Assembly: GCA_017302295.1 (NCBI GenBank)
Contig: JAFLDS010000018.1
Span: 29,120-69,863, forward strand
Direction of reading: 5' to 3'
DNA length: 40,744 bases
From: Thauera sp.
GTDB taxonomy: Bacteria; Pseudomonadota; Gammaproteobacteria; Burkholderiales; Rhodocyclaceae
Part shown: piece by piece, positions 17,513 through 31,660 of the stretch
How the letters are laid out: each line of letters opens with the position of its first letter
How positions within the stretch are numbered: the first letter of the stretch is position 1
Made by a program: the position numbers and the translations under genes
Notes under the pieces: model-generated
Databases searched by the model: none
What the model was told of the DNA's origin: nothing
Seen by the model: the letters and a program-made list of their open reading frames with translations, nothing else

Positions 17513-18195
17513 AGACGATCAATGTAATGGGCGCAATGCGCGGCATCGACGTCAAGCGCATCGCTCAGGACTTCAAGAATCTCGATGCGAAGGATCCCGG
17601 CATGTGGCCGCTGGCGCCGCGGGTTGCGGTGTTCGTCGGCATCTTCATTGCCGTGCTGGCGGCGATCTGGTGGTTCGACTGGCGCGAGCAGGCCTTGTTG
17701 CTCGAGCAGCGGCGCTCAGAAGAGCTCACGCTGCGGGATGAATGGCTGGCAAAGAAGAAGCAGGCGGTCAACCTCGACGAACACAAGCGCCAGTTGAGCG
17801 AGATCGATCGCCAGTTCGGCGCCCTGCTCAAGCAGCTTCCCAACCGCGCCGAGATGGATTCGCTGCTCGCCGACATCAACCAGGCCGGCCTGGGCCGCGG
17901 GCTTCAGTTCGATCTGTTCAAGCCGGGCGCCGACGTGGTGAAGGATTTCTATGCCGAGATGCCGATCGACATCAAGGTACTCGGCGCTTATCACGACCTC
18001 GGCGAGTTCGCCAGCGACGTCGCGCAGATGCCGCGCATTGTCACCCTCAACAACGTGGCTCTCGAGTCCGACAAGGACGGGCGGCTCAAGCTCGACGCCA
18101 AGGCGGTGACCTACCGCTACCTCGATGAGGAAGAGCTGGCGAAGAAACGCGCAGCGGAAAAGGTGGCCAAGGGCGCAAAGGGGAAGGGGAAGTGA
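17509..18195 (+). CDS. pilO: Type IV pilus assembly protein PilO
   Basis: Encodes 228 aa with a GTG start that overlaps the pilN stop (GTGA). It has one transmembrane helix (about residues 38-57), a coiled coil (about 60-110, with EQRRSEELTLRDEW) and a periplasmic domain containing the conserved GRGLQFDLFKPG and YHDLGEFASDVA motifs. PilO heterodimerises with PilN and anchors PilP. A Lys-rich C-terminal tail precedes pilP. Confidence 0.95.
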   Translation: MKTINVMGAMRGIDVKRIAQDFKNLDAKDPGMWPLAPRVAVFVGIFIAVLAAIWWFDWREQALLLEQRRSEELTLRDEWLAKKKQAVNLDEHKRQLSEIDRQFGALLKQLPNRAEMDSLLADINQAGLGRGLQFDLFKPGADVVKDFYAEMPIDIKVLGAYHDLGEFASDVAQMPRIVTLNNVALESDKDGRLKLDAKAVTYRYLDEEELAKKRAAEKVAKGAKGKGK

Positions 18196-18713
18196 GGTAC
18201 GGAGTCGCTGTCCTCATGGGCTGCGTCGTGCTGGCCGGATGTGCCGGCGACGATCAGCAGGACATCAAGGAATGGATGGACGCAGAGTCCAAGACCATGC
18301 GCGGCGTGGTCAAGCCGCTGCCCGAGATCAAGCCGTTTCCCGTCGTCGCGTATTCCGCGGCGCCGATCACCGAGCCGTTCAAGGTCAGCCGTATCGAGCC
18401 GGACAAGGCACGGGGCGGCGGCGCGCGGCCGGACATGAACCGGCGCCGAGAGCCGCTCGAGGCCTATCCGCTCGAGTCGCTGAGGATGGTCGGCGTGCTG
18501 CGCCAGGGCAAGGTCGTCGAGGCCCTGATCCGCGCAGACAAGAACCTCTACCAGGTCAAGGTGGGCAATTACATGGGGCAGGACTTCGGTGTCGTCACGA
18601 ACATCTCGGACACCGAGGTGGCGCTGCGCGAGTTGGTGGAAGACGTCAATGGCGACTGGGTCGAGCGCGCCAGTACGCTGATGCTGCAGGAGCAGCAGGG
18701 GGGCAGGAAATGA
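18192..18713 (+). CDS. pilP: Type IV pilus lipoprotein PilP
   Basis: Encodes 173 aa with a GTG start in a GTGA overlap with pilO. A signal peptide with lipobox VLAGC (lipidated C17) is followed by a disordered linker and a C-terminal beta domain with YPLESLRMVGVLRQG and NYMGQDFGVVTNI, the PilP core that contacts the PilQ N0 domain. It connects the inner-membrane complex to the secretin. It overlaps the pilQ start by 4 bp. Confidence 0.95.
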   Translation: MRYGVAVLMGCVVLAGCAGDDQQDIKEWMDAESKTMRGVVKPLPEIKPFPVVAYSAAPITEPFKVSRIEPDKARGGGARPDMNRRREPLEAYPLESLRMVGVLRQGKVVEALIRADKNLYQVKVGNYMGQDFGVVTNISDTEVALRELVEDVNGDWVERASTLMLQEQQGGRK

Positions 18714-20860
18714 AGAATCGCATCGGAACGCTGCTCGCGGCCTTGTGCGTCACGCTGACGCCGGTTCATGTTGTCCGTGCGCAGGACGCCGCGCAGGCGC
18801 AGGCGCCTGCCAACCAGATCGAATCGCTCGAGGTGGCCGAGCAGGGTGGCACCGTGTACGTGCGCGTTGCGCTCAAGCAGCCGCTGTCCAGCCCGCCCGC
18901 CAGCTTCAGCGTCGCGAACCCCGCACGCATCGCCTTCGACCTGCCGGGAACGGGCAATGCCCTGGGGCGGACGGTGCAGAGCATCGAGCAGGGTGATCTG
19001 CGCAGCGCCAATATCGTGCAGGTCGGCGATCGCACCCGGCTGGTCCTGAACCTGGTGAAGGTCAGTCCCTACGAGACCCGCATCGACGGCCGCAATCTGA
19101 TCATCGCGATCAGCCCCGCCGGGACGCAGACTGCGCAGACTTCTTCCGCAGGCCAGGCCTATGGCAACTTTGCCGAGTCCCGTGTGGCGGCGGGCGGCGC
19201 CAGCGTCCGCGACATCAACTTCCGCCGGGGCAAGAACGGCGAAGGCCGTGTCGTCGTCGATCTGTCGCGCTCGGACGCCGGGATCGACATCCGCCAGCAG
19301 GGCGGCAATCTGGTGGTCGATTTCCTGAAGGCCTCGCTGCCCGAGCATCTGCGCCGTCGCTCGGACGTCACCGACTTCGCGACGCCGGTCACCGCGATGA
19401 CTGCCCAGCAGCAGGGTGACAACGTGCGGCTGGTGGTGACCCCCAACGGCTTGTGGGAGCACAACGCCTACCAGAGCGACAACCAGTTCGTGCTCGAGGT
19501 GAAGCGCGTCGTCGAGGACCCGAACAAGCTCGTGCAGGGCAGCCGCGGCCAGTATCAGGGTGAGAAGCTGTCGCTCAACTTCCAGAACATCGACGTGCGT
19601 TCGGTGCTTCAGGTCATCGCCGATTTCACCAACTTCAACATCATCACCTCCGACTCGGTGCAGGGCAATCTGACGCTGCGGCTGAAGGATGTGCCCTGGG
19701 ATCAGGCGCTCGACATCATCCTGCAGGCGAAGGGCCTGGACATGCGCAAGAACGGGAACGTCATCTGGATCGCACCGGGTGACGAACTGGCGGCGCGCGA
19801 AAAGCTCCAGCTGGAAGCCAAGGCGCAGATCAACGACCTCGAGCCGGTGCAGACCGAGAGCTTTCAGGTCAATTACCACAAGGCCAAGGAGATCTTCGAC
19901 TTCCTCACCAAGAAGGACCAGCACATGCTGTCCAAGCGCGGCAGCGTGGTGGTCGATGAGCGCAGCAACAAGGTTTTCGTGACGGATGTCGCGTCCCGCC
20001 TGCAAGCCCTGCGCCGCCTGATCACCGAAATCGACGTGCCGCCGCGTCAGGTGCTGATCGAAGCGCGTATCGTCGAGGCGAACAAGACTTTCGCCCGTGA
20101 CCTCGGGGTAAGGCTCGGTTTCGGTCAGTCACGACCGATCAACCTCGGCGGCGGAGGACGGCTCGGCTTCGGCAAGTCGGAGTTTGCGACGATCGGCGCC
20201 GATGGCAAGATCAGCACTTCGACCGATCAGCTCGTGAATGGCATGGTGCAGCGCATCGGCGAGAACGCGAGCAGCGGCGACGGCTTCCAGCCGAATGGCT
20301 ACGGTTCGCTCGCGCTGACCCTTTTCAACAAGGGGCTGACCCGCTTCCTGAACCTGGAACTCCAGGCGCTGGAATCCGATGGTCGCGGCCGTGTCGTATC
20401 CAGTCCGCGCGTGCTGACCGCCAACCAGGTGGAGGCCTCGATCGAGCAGGGAACGGAAATCCCGTACCAGCAGGCGACAAGCTCGGGGGCGACCAGCGTG
20501 TCGTTCAAGAAGGCGGTGCTTTCGCTGAAGGTGAAGCCGCAGATCACGCCGGACGGCAGGCTGCAGCTCGCGATCGAGGTCAACAAGGACAGGCCGCTGT
20601 TCGAGGCCGCGTTGCTCGGCGTGCCCCCCATCGAGACCAAGAACGTGAAGAGCGAAGTGCTGATCGAGAACGGCGGCACGGTCGTGATCGGTGGCATCTA
20701 CGAGGAAGAGGAAACCACCAATGTGGATCGCGTGCCGGTGCTCGGCGAACTGCCGGTGCTGGGCGGCCTGTTCCGCACGACGCGCAAGGACTCCAACCGC
20801 AAGGAGCTGCTGGTCTTCATCACACCACGCATCGTCGCCGACACTCTGACGCTGCGCTAA
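18710..20860 (+). CDS. pilQ: Type IV pilus secretin PilQ
   Basis: Encodes 716 aa. A Sec signal peptide (about 1-24, ending VRA-QD) is followed by two AMIN domains (about 38-125 and 165-260) that bind peptidoglycan, an STN/N0 domain (about 285-355, LSLNFQNIDVRSVLQVI), an N1/KH-like domain, and the secretin barrel domain (about 450-710). The latter has VVSSPRVLTANQVEASIEQG and the C-terminal VPVLGELPVLGGLFR signature. It forms the outer-membrane channel for the pilus. I start it at the ATG overlapping pilP; the frame is open far upstream but that part is a shadow of pilP. Confidence 0.96.
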   Translation: MKNRIGTLLAALCVTLTPVHVVRAQDAAQAQAPANQIESLEVAEQGGTVYVRVALKQPLSSPPASFSVANPARIAFDLPGTGNALGRTVQSIEQGDLRSANIVQVGDRTRLVLNLVKVSPYETRIDGRNLIIAISPAGTQTAQTSSAGQAYGNFAESRVAAGGASVRDINFRRGKNGEGRVVVDLSRSDAGIDIRQQGGNLVVDFLKASLPEHLRRRSDVTDFATPVTAMTAQQQGDNVRLVVTPNGLWEHNAYQSDNQFVLEVKRVVEDPNKLVQGSRGQYQGEKLSLNFQNIDVRSVLQVIADFTNFNIITSDSVQGNLTLRLKDVPWDQALDIILQAKGLDMRKNGNVIWIAPGDELAAREKLQLEAKAQINDLEPVQTESFQVNYHKAKEIFDFLTKKDQHMLSKRGSVVVDERSNKVFVTDVASRLQALRRLITEIDVPPRQVLIEARIVEANKTFARDLGVRLGFGQSRPINLGGGGRLGFGKSEFATIGADGKISTSTDQLVNGMVQRIGENASSGDGFQPNGYGSLALTLFNKGLTRFLNLELQALESDGRGRVVSSPRVLTANQVEASIEQGTEIPYQQATSSGATSVSFKKAVLSLKVKPQITPDGRLQLAIEVNKDRPLFEAALLGVPPIETKNVKSEVLIENGGTVVIGGIYEEEETTNVDRVPVLGELPVLGGLFRTTRKDSNRKELLVFITPRIVADTLTLR

Positions 20861-20867
20861 GTCGCTT

Positions 20868-20896
20868 TTTTCCGCGTCTCGCACAGCTGTTACAAT
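20868..20896 (+). promoter_or_regulatory. Weak candidate promoter before aroK
   Basis: TACAAT (20891-20896) matches the -10 consensus at five of six positions; a TTTTCC hexamer lies 17 bp upstream. Transcription would start near 20903, inside the left arm of the following terminator hairpin, so that a new transcript would carry a shortened hairpin. Tentative. Confidence 0.3.
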
Positions 20897-20899
20897 GCA

Positions 20900-20936
20900 G
20901 GGCGGGCATCCCGTGAGGGGTGCCCGCCCCTTTTTT
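20900..20936 (+). terminator. Intrinsic terminator at the end of pilMNOPQ, touching aroK
   Basis: GGGCGGGCATCCC (20900-20912) pairs with GGGGTGCCCGCCC (20917-20929, one G-T pair) around a GTGA loop, then six T residues follow (20931-20936). This is a strong intrinsic terminator. Its T-run ends only two nt before the aroK ATG at 20939, leaving no room for a normal ribosome-binding site. Confidence 0.85.
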
Positions 20937-20938
20937 CA

Positions 20939-21493
20939 ATGACTTCCGGCGAATCTGGCGTGAGCTGTCTGATACTGATCGGCATGATGGGAGCCGGGAA
21001 AACCACCGTCGGTAAGGAACTTGCGCGCCGGCGCGGCGTGCGCTTCGCCGACGTGGACCACGAGATCGTCGCGCGCACCGGGGTCAGCATTCCCACCATC
21101 TTCGAGATCGAAGGCGAGGCCGGTTTTCGCAAGCGCGAATCGCAGGCGTTGGACGAACTGACGCGCGAGTCCGACATCGTCATCGCCACCGGCGGCGGCT
21201 CGGTGCTCGATCCGGCCAATCGTGCGCTGATGGCCCGGCGCGGCGTCGTCGTCTACCTGAACGTGCCGCCACAGATCCTTTGGGAGCGCACCCGGCACGA
21301 CCGCAACCGGCCGCTGCTGCAGGTCGACAATCCGCGTGAGCGCATCGAGGAGCTTCACCGCACCCGCGATCCTTTCTATCGCGAGGCGGCCGACCTCATC
21401 ATCGACGGCGGTCGCGGCAATCCGGGCGTGATGGTGCGCCAGATCGAAAAAGCCGTGTTGCAGCTGGACAAGAAATTCCCATGCGAACCCTGA
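20939..21493 (+). CDS. aroK: Shikimate kinase
   Basis: Encodes 184 aa from the ATG at 20939. It phosphorylates shikimate with ATP in the route to chorismate. The Walker A motif is GMMGAGKTT (about residues 15-23), the shikimate-binding Asp is in DVDHEIV, Arg in FRKRES, the GGG motif in ATGGGSVLD, and the lid Arg in RNRPLLQ. The start is uncertain because a terminator abuts it; GTG at 20960 is an alternative that still keeps Walker A. It overlaps aroB by 13 bp, the usual aroK-aroB pair. Confidence 0.93.
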   Translation: MTSGESGVSCLILIGMMGAGKTTVGKELARRRGVRFADVDHEIVARTGVSIPTIFEIEGEAGFRKRESQALDELTRESDIVIATGGGSVLDPANRALMARRGVVVYLNVPPQILWERTRHDRNRPLLQVDNPRERIEELHRTRDPFYREAADLIIDGGRGNPGVMVRQIEKAVLQLDKKFPCEP

Positions 21494-22563
21494 ACGTTGC
21501 CCTGGGCGATCGCGCCTACCCGATCCACATCGGCCCCGGCCTGCTGGCCCGGCCCGAGCTGCTGCTGCCGGCGTTGAAGACGCCGCGCGCCATCATCGTC
21601 ACCAACGACCGCGTCGGTCCGCTGTATCTCGAGCGGCTGCGCGCCACCCTGGAAGGCGCGGGCGTCAGCGTGTCGGCGGTGGAACTGCCTGACGGCGAGG
21701 CGCACAAGAACTGGCAGACGCTCAACCTGATCTTCGACGCGCTGCTCGAAGGCCGCTGCGAGCGTTCGACCACGTTGATCGCGCTGGGCGGCGGCGTCGT
21801 CGGCGACATGGGCGGCTTTGCCGCCGCCACCTATCAGCGCGGCATGCCCTTCATCCAGGTGCCGACCACCCTGCTCGCGCAGGTCGATTCCTCGGTCGGT
21901 GGCAAGACGGCGATCAACCACCCGCTCGGCAAGAACATGATCGGCGCCTTCTACCAGCCGCGACTGGTGCTCGCCGACACCGTCACGCTGGATACGCTGG
22001 ATGCGCGCGAACTGGCGGCCGGTGCGGCGGAGGTGATCAAGTACGGCCTGATCCGCGACCCCGAGTTCTTCGTCTGGCTTGAGGACAACCTGGATCGCCT
22101 GCTCGCGCGCGAGCCGGAGGCGCTGGCCTTCGCCATCGAACGCTCATGCCGCAACAAGGCCGAGGTGGTCGCGGCCGACGAGACCGAGCAGGGCGAGCGC
22201 GCACTGCTCAATCTCGGCCACACCTTCGGTCACGCCATCGAGACCGGTATGGGTTACGGCGAGTGGCTGCATGGCGAGGCGGTCGCCGCCGGAACGATGA
22301 TGGCGGCCGAACTGTCGCGTCGACTCGGCTGGCTGACCCAGCAGGATGTCGATCGCATCGGCCGTCTGTTCGAGCGAGCCGGCCTGCCAGTGTGGGGGCC
22401 CGCGCTCGGGGTGGAGCGTTACCTCGAGCTGATGTCGCACGACAAGAAGGTCGAGGCCGGGCGCTTGCGGCTGGTGCTGCTGAAATCCATCGGACGCGCC
22501 GTGCTGCATGGCGACGCGCCCGCCGAGGCCGTGGCTGCCGCGATCGTCGCGCGCTGCCGCTAA
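21481..22563 (+). CDS. aroB: 3-dehydroquinate synthase
   Basis: Encodes 360 aa, standard length. AroB converts DAHP to 3-dehydroquinate with NAD and a divalent metal. Seen: the NAD-binding [16 protein letters not shown], the [19 protein letters not shown] segment, [11 protein letters not shown] and the metal-binding His in [11 protein letters not shown] plus LHGEAVAAG. Together with AroK it supplies chorismate, the substrate of UbiC encoded earlier in the window. It overlaps aroK by 13 bp; dgt follows after 48 bp. Confidence 0.96.
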   Translation: MRTLNVALGDRAYPIHIGPGLLARPELLLPALKTPRAIIVTNDRVGPLYLERLRATLEGAGVSVSAVELPDGEAHKNWQTLNLIFDALLEGRCERSTTLIALGGGVVGDMGGFAAATYQRGMPFIQVPTTLLAQVDSSVGGKTAINHPLGKNMIGAFYQPRLVLADTVTLDTLDARELAAGAAEVIKYGLIRDPEFFVWLEDNLDRLLAREPEALAFAIERSCRNKAEVVAADETEQGERALLNLGHTFGHAIETGMGYGEWLHGEAVAAGTMMAAELSRRLGWLTQQDVDRIGRLFERAGLPVWGPALGVERYLELMSHDKKVEAGRLRLVLLKSIGRAVLHGDAPAEAVAAAIVARCR

Positions 22564-22611
22564 AGCTGACCCTGCGCCAGCGCGGCCGGTTTTTTGGAGG
22601 GCCCCGTTCCG

Positions 22612-23733
22612 ATGAAGCTCGCCCACTATGCAGTCAGCGAAAGCAATTCGCGCGGGCGCGTGCACGATGAGCCGGTCCCGGTGGCCCGCGGCCAGTTCCA
22701 GCGCGACCGCGACCGCATCGTGCATTCGACCGCCTTTCGCCGGCTCGAGTACAAGACGCAGGTGTTCGTGAATCATGAGGGCGACCTGTTCCGCACCCGG
22801 CTCACCCACAGCATCGAGGTGGCCCAGCTCACGCGCGGCATCGCGCGCGAACTCGAGCTGAACGAGGATCTGGCCGAATCCATCGCGCTGGCGCATGACC
22901 TCGGACATACGCCCTTCGGCCACGCCGGGCAGGAGGCACTGAATGCCTGCATGAAGGCTTATGGCGGATTCGAGCACAACCTGCAGTCGCTGCGCACGGT
23001 GGATCTGCTCGAGGATCGCTACGCCGCTTTCGACGGCCTGAACCTGATGTTCGAAACGCGCGAAGGCATCCTCAAGCACTGCTCGCGCGCCAATGCGACC
23101 CAGCTCGGCGAACTTGGGCAACGCTTCCTGGACGGCACCCAGCCCTCGCTCGAAGCCCAACTGGCGAACCTCGCCGACGAGATCGCTTACAACAACCACG
23201 ATGTCGACGACGGCCTGCGCTCCGGGCTGATCACCCTCGAGCAGCTCGATGCGGTGCCAATCTTCGCCGCCAAACGCCGTGAGGTTGAGGCGCAGTGGCC
23301 GGGGCTGGTCGGCCGCCGGCTGATCAATGAAACTGTGCGCCGCATGATCCACACCATGGTGATCGACCTCATCGGTCAGACGCGGGCCAACATTGCCGCC
23401 GCCGGCGTAGACACGCTGGCCGACGTGCGCGCCGCTGCTTGCCTGGTGGCGTACTCGGACGAACTGCTGCCGCGACTGCGCGAGCTCAAGCTCTTCCTGC
23501 GCGACGAGCTGTATCGCCATTATCAGGTCCTGCGCATGACCAACAAGGCTCGCCGCATCGTCAGCGATCTCTTTGCCGCCTTCATGGACGACCCCCACAT
23601 CCTGCCGCCGCAATACCAGTTGAAAGCGCGTGACGACAAGCCGCGCGCGATCGCGGACTACATCGCGGGCATGACGGATCGTTATGCGATGAAGGAGCAC
23701 CGCCGGCTGTTCGCGGTGGGCGAGATCCACTAG
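22612..23733 (+). CDS. dgt: dGTP triphosphohydrolase-like protein (Dgt family)
   Basis: Encodes 373 aa. This HD-superfamily enzyme releases tripolyphosphate from dNTPs, typically dGTP. Metal-binding HD residues are visible in [10 protein letters not shown] and [14 protein letters not shown], and the family motif [15 protein letters not shown] precedes them. The ATG at 22612 has GGAGGG ten nt upstream; a TTG at 22594 is an unlikely alternative. Its length is that of the shorter dGTPase-like group, not the 505-aa E. coli Dgt, so substrate preference is uncertain. It lies between aroB and gltB, a common order in betaproteobacteria. Confidence 0.9.
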   Translation: MKLAHYAVSESNSRGRVHDEPVPVARGQFQRDRDRIVHSTAFRRLEYKTQVFVNHEGDLFRTRLTHSIEVAQLTRGIARELELNEDLAESIALAHDLGHTPFGHAGQEALNACMKAYGGFEHNLQSLRTVDLLEDRYAAFDGLNLMFETREGILKHCSRANATQLGELGQRFLDGTQPSLEAQLANLADEIAYNNHDVDDGLRSGLITLEQLDAVPIFAAKRREVEAQWPGLVGRRLINETVRRMIHTMVIDLIGQTRANIAAAGVDTLADVRAAACLVAYSDELLPRLRELKLFLRDELYRHYQVLRMTNKARRIVSDLFAAFMDDPHILPPQYQLKARDDKPRAIADYIAGMTDRYAMKEHRRLFAVGEIH

Positions 23734-23778
23734 ACGGCATCTGCCATCGATCGGCGATTGACGCAATGCAAAAAAATC

Positions 23779-23807
23779 TTGAACCGCGCGGTTGTCGGGC
23801 GTATAGT
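23779..23807 (+). promoter_or_regulatory. Sigma-70 promoter of gltBD
   Basis: TTGAAC (23779-23784) and TATAGT (23802-23807) are separated by exactly 17 bp, each five of six or better compared with consensus in the key positions. It is the best promoter in the window. Transcription would start near 23814 and give a leader of about 190 nt before the gltB ATG. Confidence 0.7.
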
Positions 23808-23873
23808 TTTTTTTCGTTAATAGATTTCGCGGCATTGGCGTTCATTGAAGAGCCCCGTGTCGCGGCTGTTAAG

Positions 23874-23890
23874 TGCACCATCGTGGTGCA
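23874..23890. promoter_or_regulatory. NtrC-type binding site in the gltB leader
   Basis: TGCACCATCGTGGTGCA is a perfect 7-3-7 palindrome that fits the NtrC (NRI) consensus GCACC-N5-GGTGC known from enteric glnA. It is centred about 68 bp downstream of the predicted start site, where bound protein would be more likely to repress or block elongation than activate. No sigma-54 promoter was seen nearby. The same sequence can also fold in RNA. Confidence 0.6.
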
Positions 23891-23895
23891 GCCAT

Positions 23896-23925
23896 AAAGC
23901 CGGTGCGCGCGCGCCCGGCTTTTTT
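23896..23925 (+). terminator. Intrinsic terminator inside the gltB leader
   Basis: AAAGCCGG (23896-23903) pairs with CCGGCTTT (23915-23922) around a GC-alternating loop, and six T residues run from 23920 to 23925. It lies downstream of the promoter at 23779 and 78 nt before gltB, so it would end a roughly 110-nt RNA unless read through. It is an attenuator candidate or the end of a small RNA. Confidence 0.7.
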
Positions 23926-24003
23926 GTGCGCGTTCGGTTTTGTTTTTCAGGCTCCGTTGGGGCCCCTGCGCGTGATCTTGCGTGTCGTTTGAGGAAGAGA
24001 AAG

Positions 24004-30171
<6,168 letters not shown>

Positions 30172-30225
30172 CGGAATCGCCCACGAGGGGGGAGTTGACG
30201 ATTGCGGGCCGGCCGGCTCGCAAGG

Positions 30226-30287
30226 CGTGAGGGCCGTCAGTGCGCGCGCGCTGTGGATGAGTTCCTCATGGGCGAGAGCCTGTTGCC
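30226..30287 (+). repeat. 62-bp direct repeat, copy B (gltD 3'-end remnant)
   Basis: This copy is in the same frame as gltD but is cut off from it by stop codons at 30169 and about 30196. It also ends in Leu-Pro-Arg-stop, with different codons after the repeat (CCG CGC TGA against CCT CGA TGA). It is therefore likely the original gene end, left behind by a tandem duplication or insertion. Confidence 0.85.
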
Positions 30288-30317
30288 GCGCTGATTGGCC
30301 GGTCGCAAGCGATCTGT

Positions 30318-30348
30318 GGGGCGGTCTGCGGGCCGCCCCGATTTTTTT
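30318..30348 (+). terminator. Intrinsic terminator of gltBD
   Basis: GGGGCGG (30318-30324) pairs with CCGCCCC (30333-30339), followed by GA and seven T residues (30342-30348). It lies after the duplicated gltD remnant and just before the ribosome-binding site of the TSUP gene. Confidence 0.8.
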
Positions 30349-30365
30349 GAGCGGGAGGATGGCGC

Positions 30366-31121
30366 GTGGAAATGGAGTTCGTCGGCTGGGTCGTCACGGC
30401 GTTCGCGGTGCTGCTGACCGGCATCTCCAAGTCCGGCCTGGGTGGTGCGCTGGGCGGGCTGGCGGTGCCCTTCATGTCGATGTGGATCTCGCCGCGCGAC
30501 GCGGTGGCGGTGATGCTGCCCATCCTCATCGCCATGGACTTCGTCGGCATCCGCGCCTGGCGCGGCAAGGCCGACTGGGCTGAACTGCGCCTGCTGATTC
30601 CCGCTGCGCTGGTGGGCATCGCGCTCGGCACCCTGGCGTTCGGTGTGATGTCGGACCGGCTGGTGACGGGCGCGGTCGGTGCCATCGCGGTCGCCTTCGC
30701 CGTTGACCGGATGCTGCGTCGTGGCCGCAAGAGCGCGGGCGGGGCAGGCGAGCGCCGGCGCGGGTTCGCCTGGCTGTGCGGCGGCGGCGCCGGCTTCACC
30801 AGCACGCTGGCCCATGCGGGCGGGCCGCCGATCATGATCTACATGCTCAGCCGGCAACTGCCGAAGGAGGCCTTCGCCGCCACTTCGGTGTTCTTCTTCG
30901 CCGTCATCAATCTGGCGAAACTGCCTTTCTACCTGGGACTGGACCTGTTCTCCCGCGACACCTTGCTGATGTCGGCGATGTTGCTGCCGCTGGTGCCGCT
31001 CGGCGTCTTCCTCGGCATGCGCCTGCTGGCGCGCATTCCGGAGCGTCCGTTCTATCTGTTCGCCACCGCGGCGCTGGGACTGTCGGGCGTGAAGTTGCTG
31101 TGGGATGCGATCGCGGGCTGA
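30366..31121 (+). CDS. TSUP (TauE/SafE) family membrane transporter
   Basis: Encodes 251 aa and about eight hydrophobic helices. The N-terminal half carries the family signature ISKSGLGGALGGLAVPFMSM, and the repeat half has AGFTSTLAHAGGPPIMIYML, the typical paired TSUP motifs. The family exports or imports sulfur compounds or organic anions such as sulfite, sulfoacetate or tungstate; the substrate here cannot be told. GTG at 30366 is preferred, with GGGAGGA about 8 nt upstream; an ATG six bases later is possible. It begins right after the gltBD terminator and is convergent with nsrR. Confidence 0.85.
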   Translation: MEMEFVGWVVTAFAVLLTGISKSGLGGALGGLAVPFMSMWISPRDAVAVMLPILIAMDFVGIRAWRGKADWAELRLLIPAALVGIALGTLAFGVMSDRLVTGAVGAIAVAFAVDRMLRRGRKSAGGAGERRRGFAWLCGGGAGFTSTLAHAGGPPIMIYMLSRQLPKEAFAATSVFFFAVINLAKLPFYLGLDLFSRDTLLMSAMLLPLVPLGVFLGMRLLARIPERPFYLFATAALGLSGVKLLWDAIAG

Positions 31122-31148
31122 GCGCGGTGAGCCGCGGGCCCGGGCTCG

Positions 31149-31628
31149 CTATCGCGCGGCGGCCGGCGCGCCTGAACCCGCTCGGGCGGGCGGATGGAAC
31201 TGGATGCGGGCGAGCTTTTCGCCCGTGCCACCCGCGGTGATGTCGGCAAGCGTGTACCTGTCCAGCGCAGCGAAGAAGGCGTCGCGCGCCACATCGAGCA
31301 CGCTCTTGACGTTGCAGCCGCCCCGCAGTGCGCAGGGCGGGTCCGCACAGTCGATCAGATCGCCATCGCCTTCCAGCAGGCGCACGACGGCGCCGAAGGG
31401 AATGTCCGACGGCGCGTGCGCCAGGCGCAGCCCGCCGCCCTTACCCCGGGCGGCGTGTATCCAACCATGCTGCGCAAGGATGTTCGCGACCTTCACCAGA
31501 TGATGGTGAGAGACCGCGAACTGCTCGGAGATCTCGCCTACGGTCGCCAGCGGCGCATCGGCGGCGCGTGGCGAACTCAGGTACATCAGCACGCGTACGC
31601 CAAGATCGGTGAAACGCGTCAGTTGCAT
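31149..31628 (-). CDS. nsrR: NO-sensing Rrf2-family repressor NsrR
   Basis: Encodes 159 aa. It has an N-terminal winged helix (MQLTRFTDLGVRVLMYL, then SEQFAVSHHHLVKVANILA) and the three cluster cysteines C94-x4-C99-x5-C105, the spacing of E. coli NsrR (C91, C96, C102). The iron-sulfur cluster reacts with nitric oxide, which relieves repression. The start at 31628 has GGAG upstream. It lies 32 bp downstream of hmp on the same strand, so the two likely form an autoregulated operon. The Ala/Pro-rich tail is slightly longer than usual. Confidence 0.92.
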   Translation of the reverse strand: MQLTRFTDLGVRVLMYLSSPRAADAPLATVGEISEQFAVSHHHLVKVANILAQHGWIHAARGKGGGLRLAHAPSDIPFGAVVRLLEGDGDLIDCADPPCALRGGCNVKSVLDVARDAFFAALDRYTLADITAGGTGEKLARIQFHPPARAGSGAPAAAR

Positions 31629-31660
31629 CGGCAGGCTCCGTCGGCTCGAAAAACGCCCGA

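Noticed and set aside
18125-18709. Extended N-terminus of PilQ
   Set aside because: The upstream frame is an out-of-frame shadow of pilP; a proper signal peptide begins at the ATG at 18710.
23845-24003. N-terminal extension of gltB from a TTG at 23845
   Set aside because: The extension crosses the NtrC-type palindrome and the terminator, and GltB similarity begins only at the ATG at 24004 with a good ribosome site.
23808-24003. A sigma-54 promoter to go with the NtrC-type site
   Set aside because: No GG-N10-GC pair in the right context (TGGCAC-N5-TTGC) was found on the plus strand near the site.
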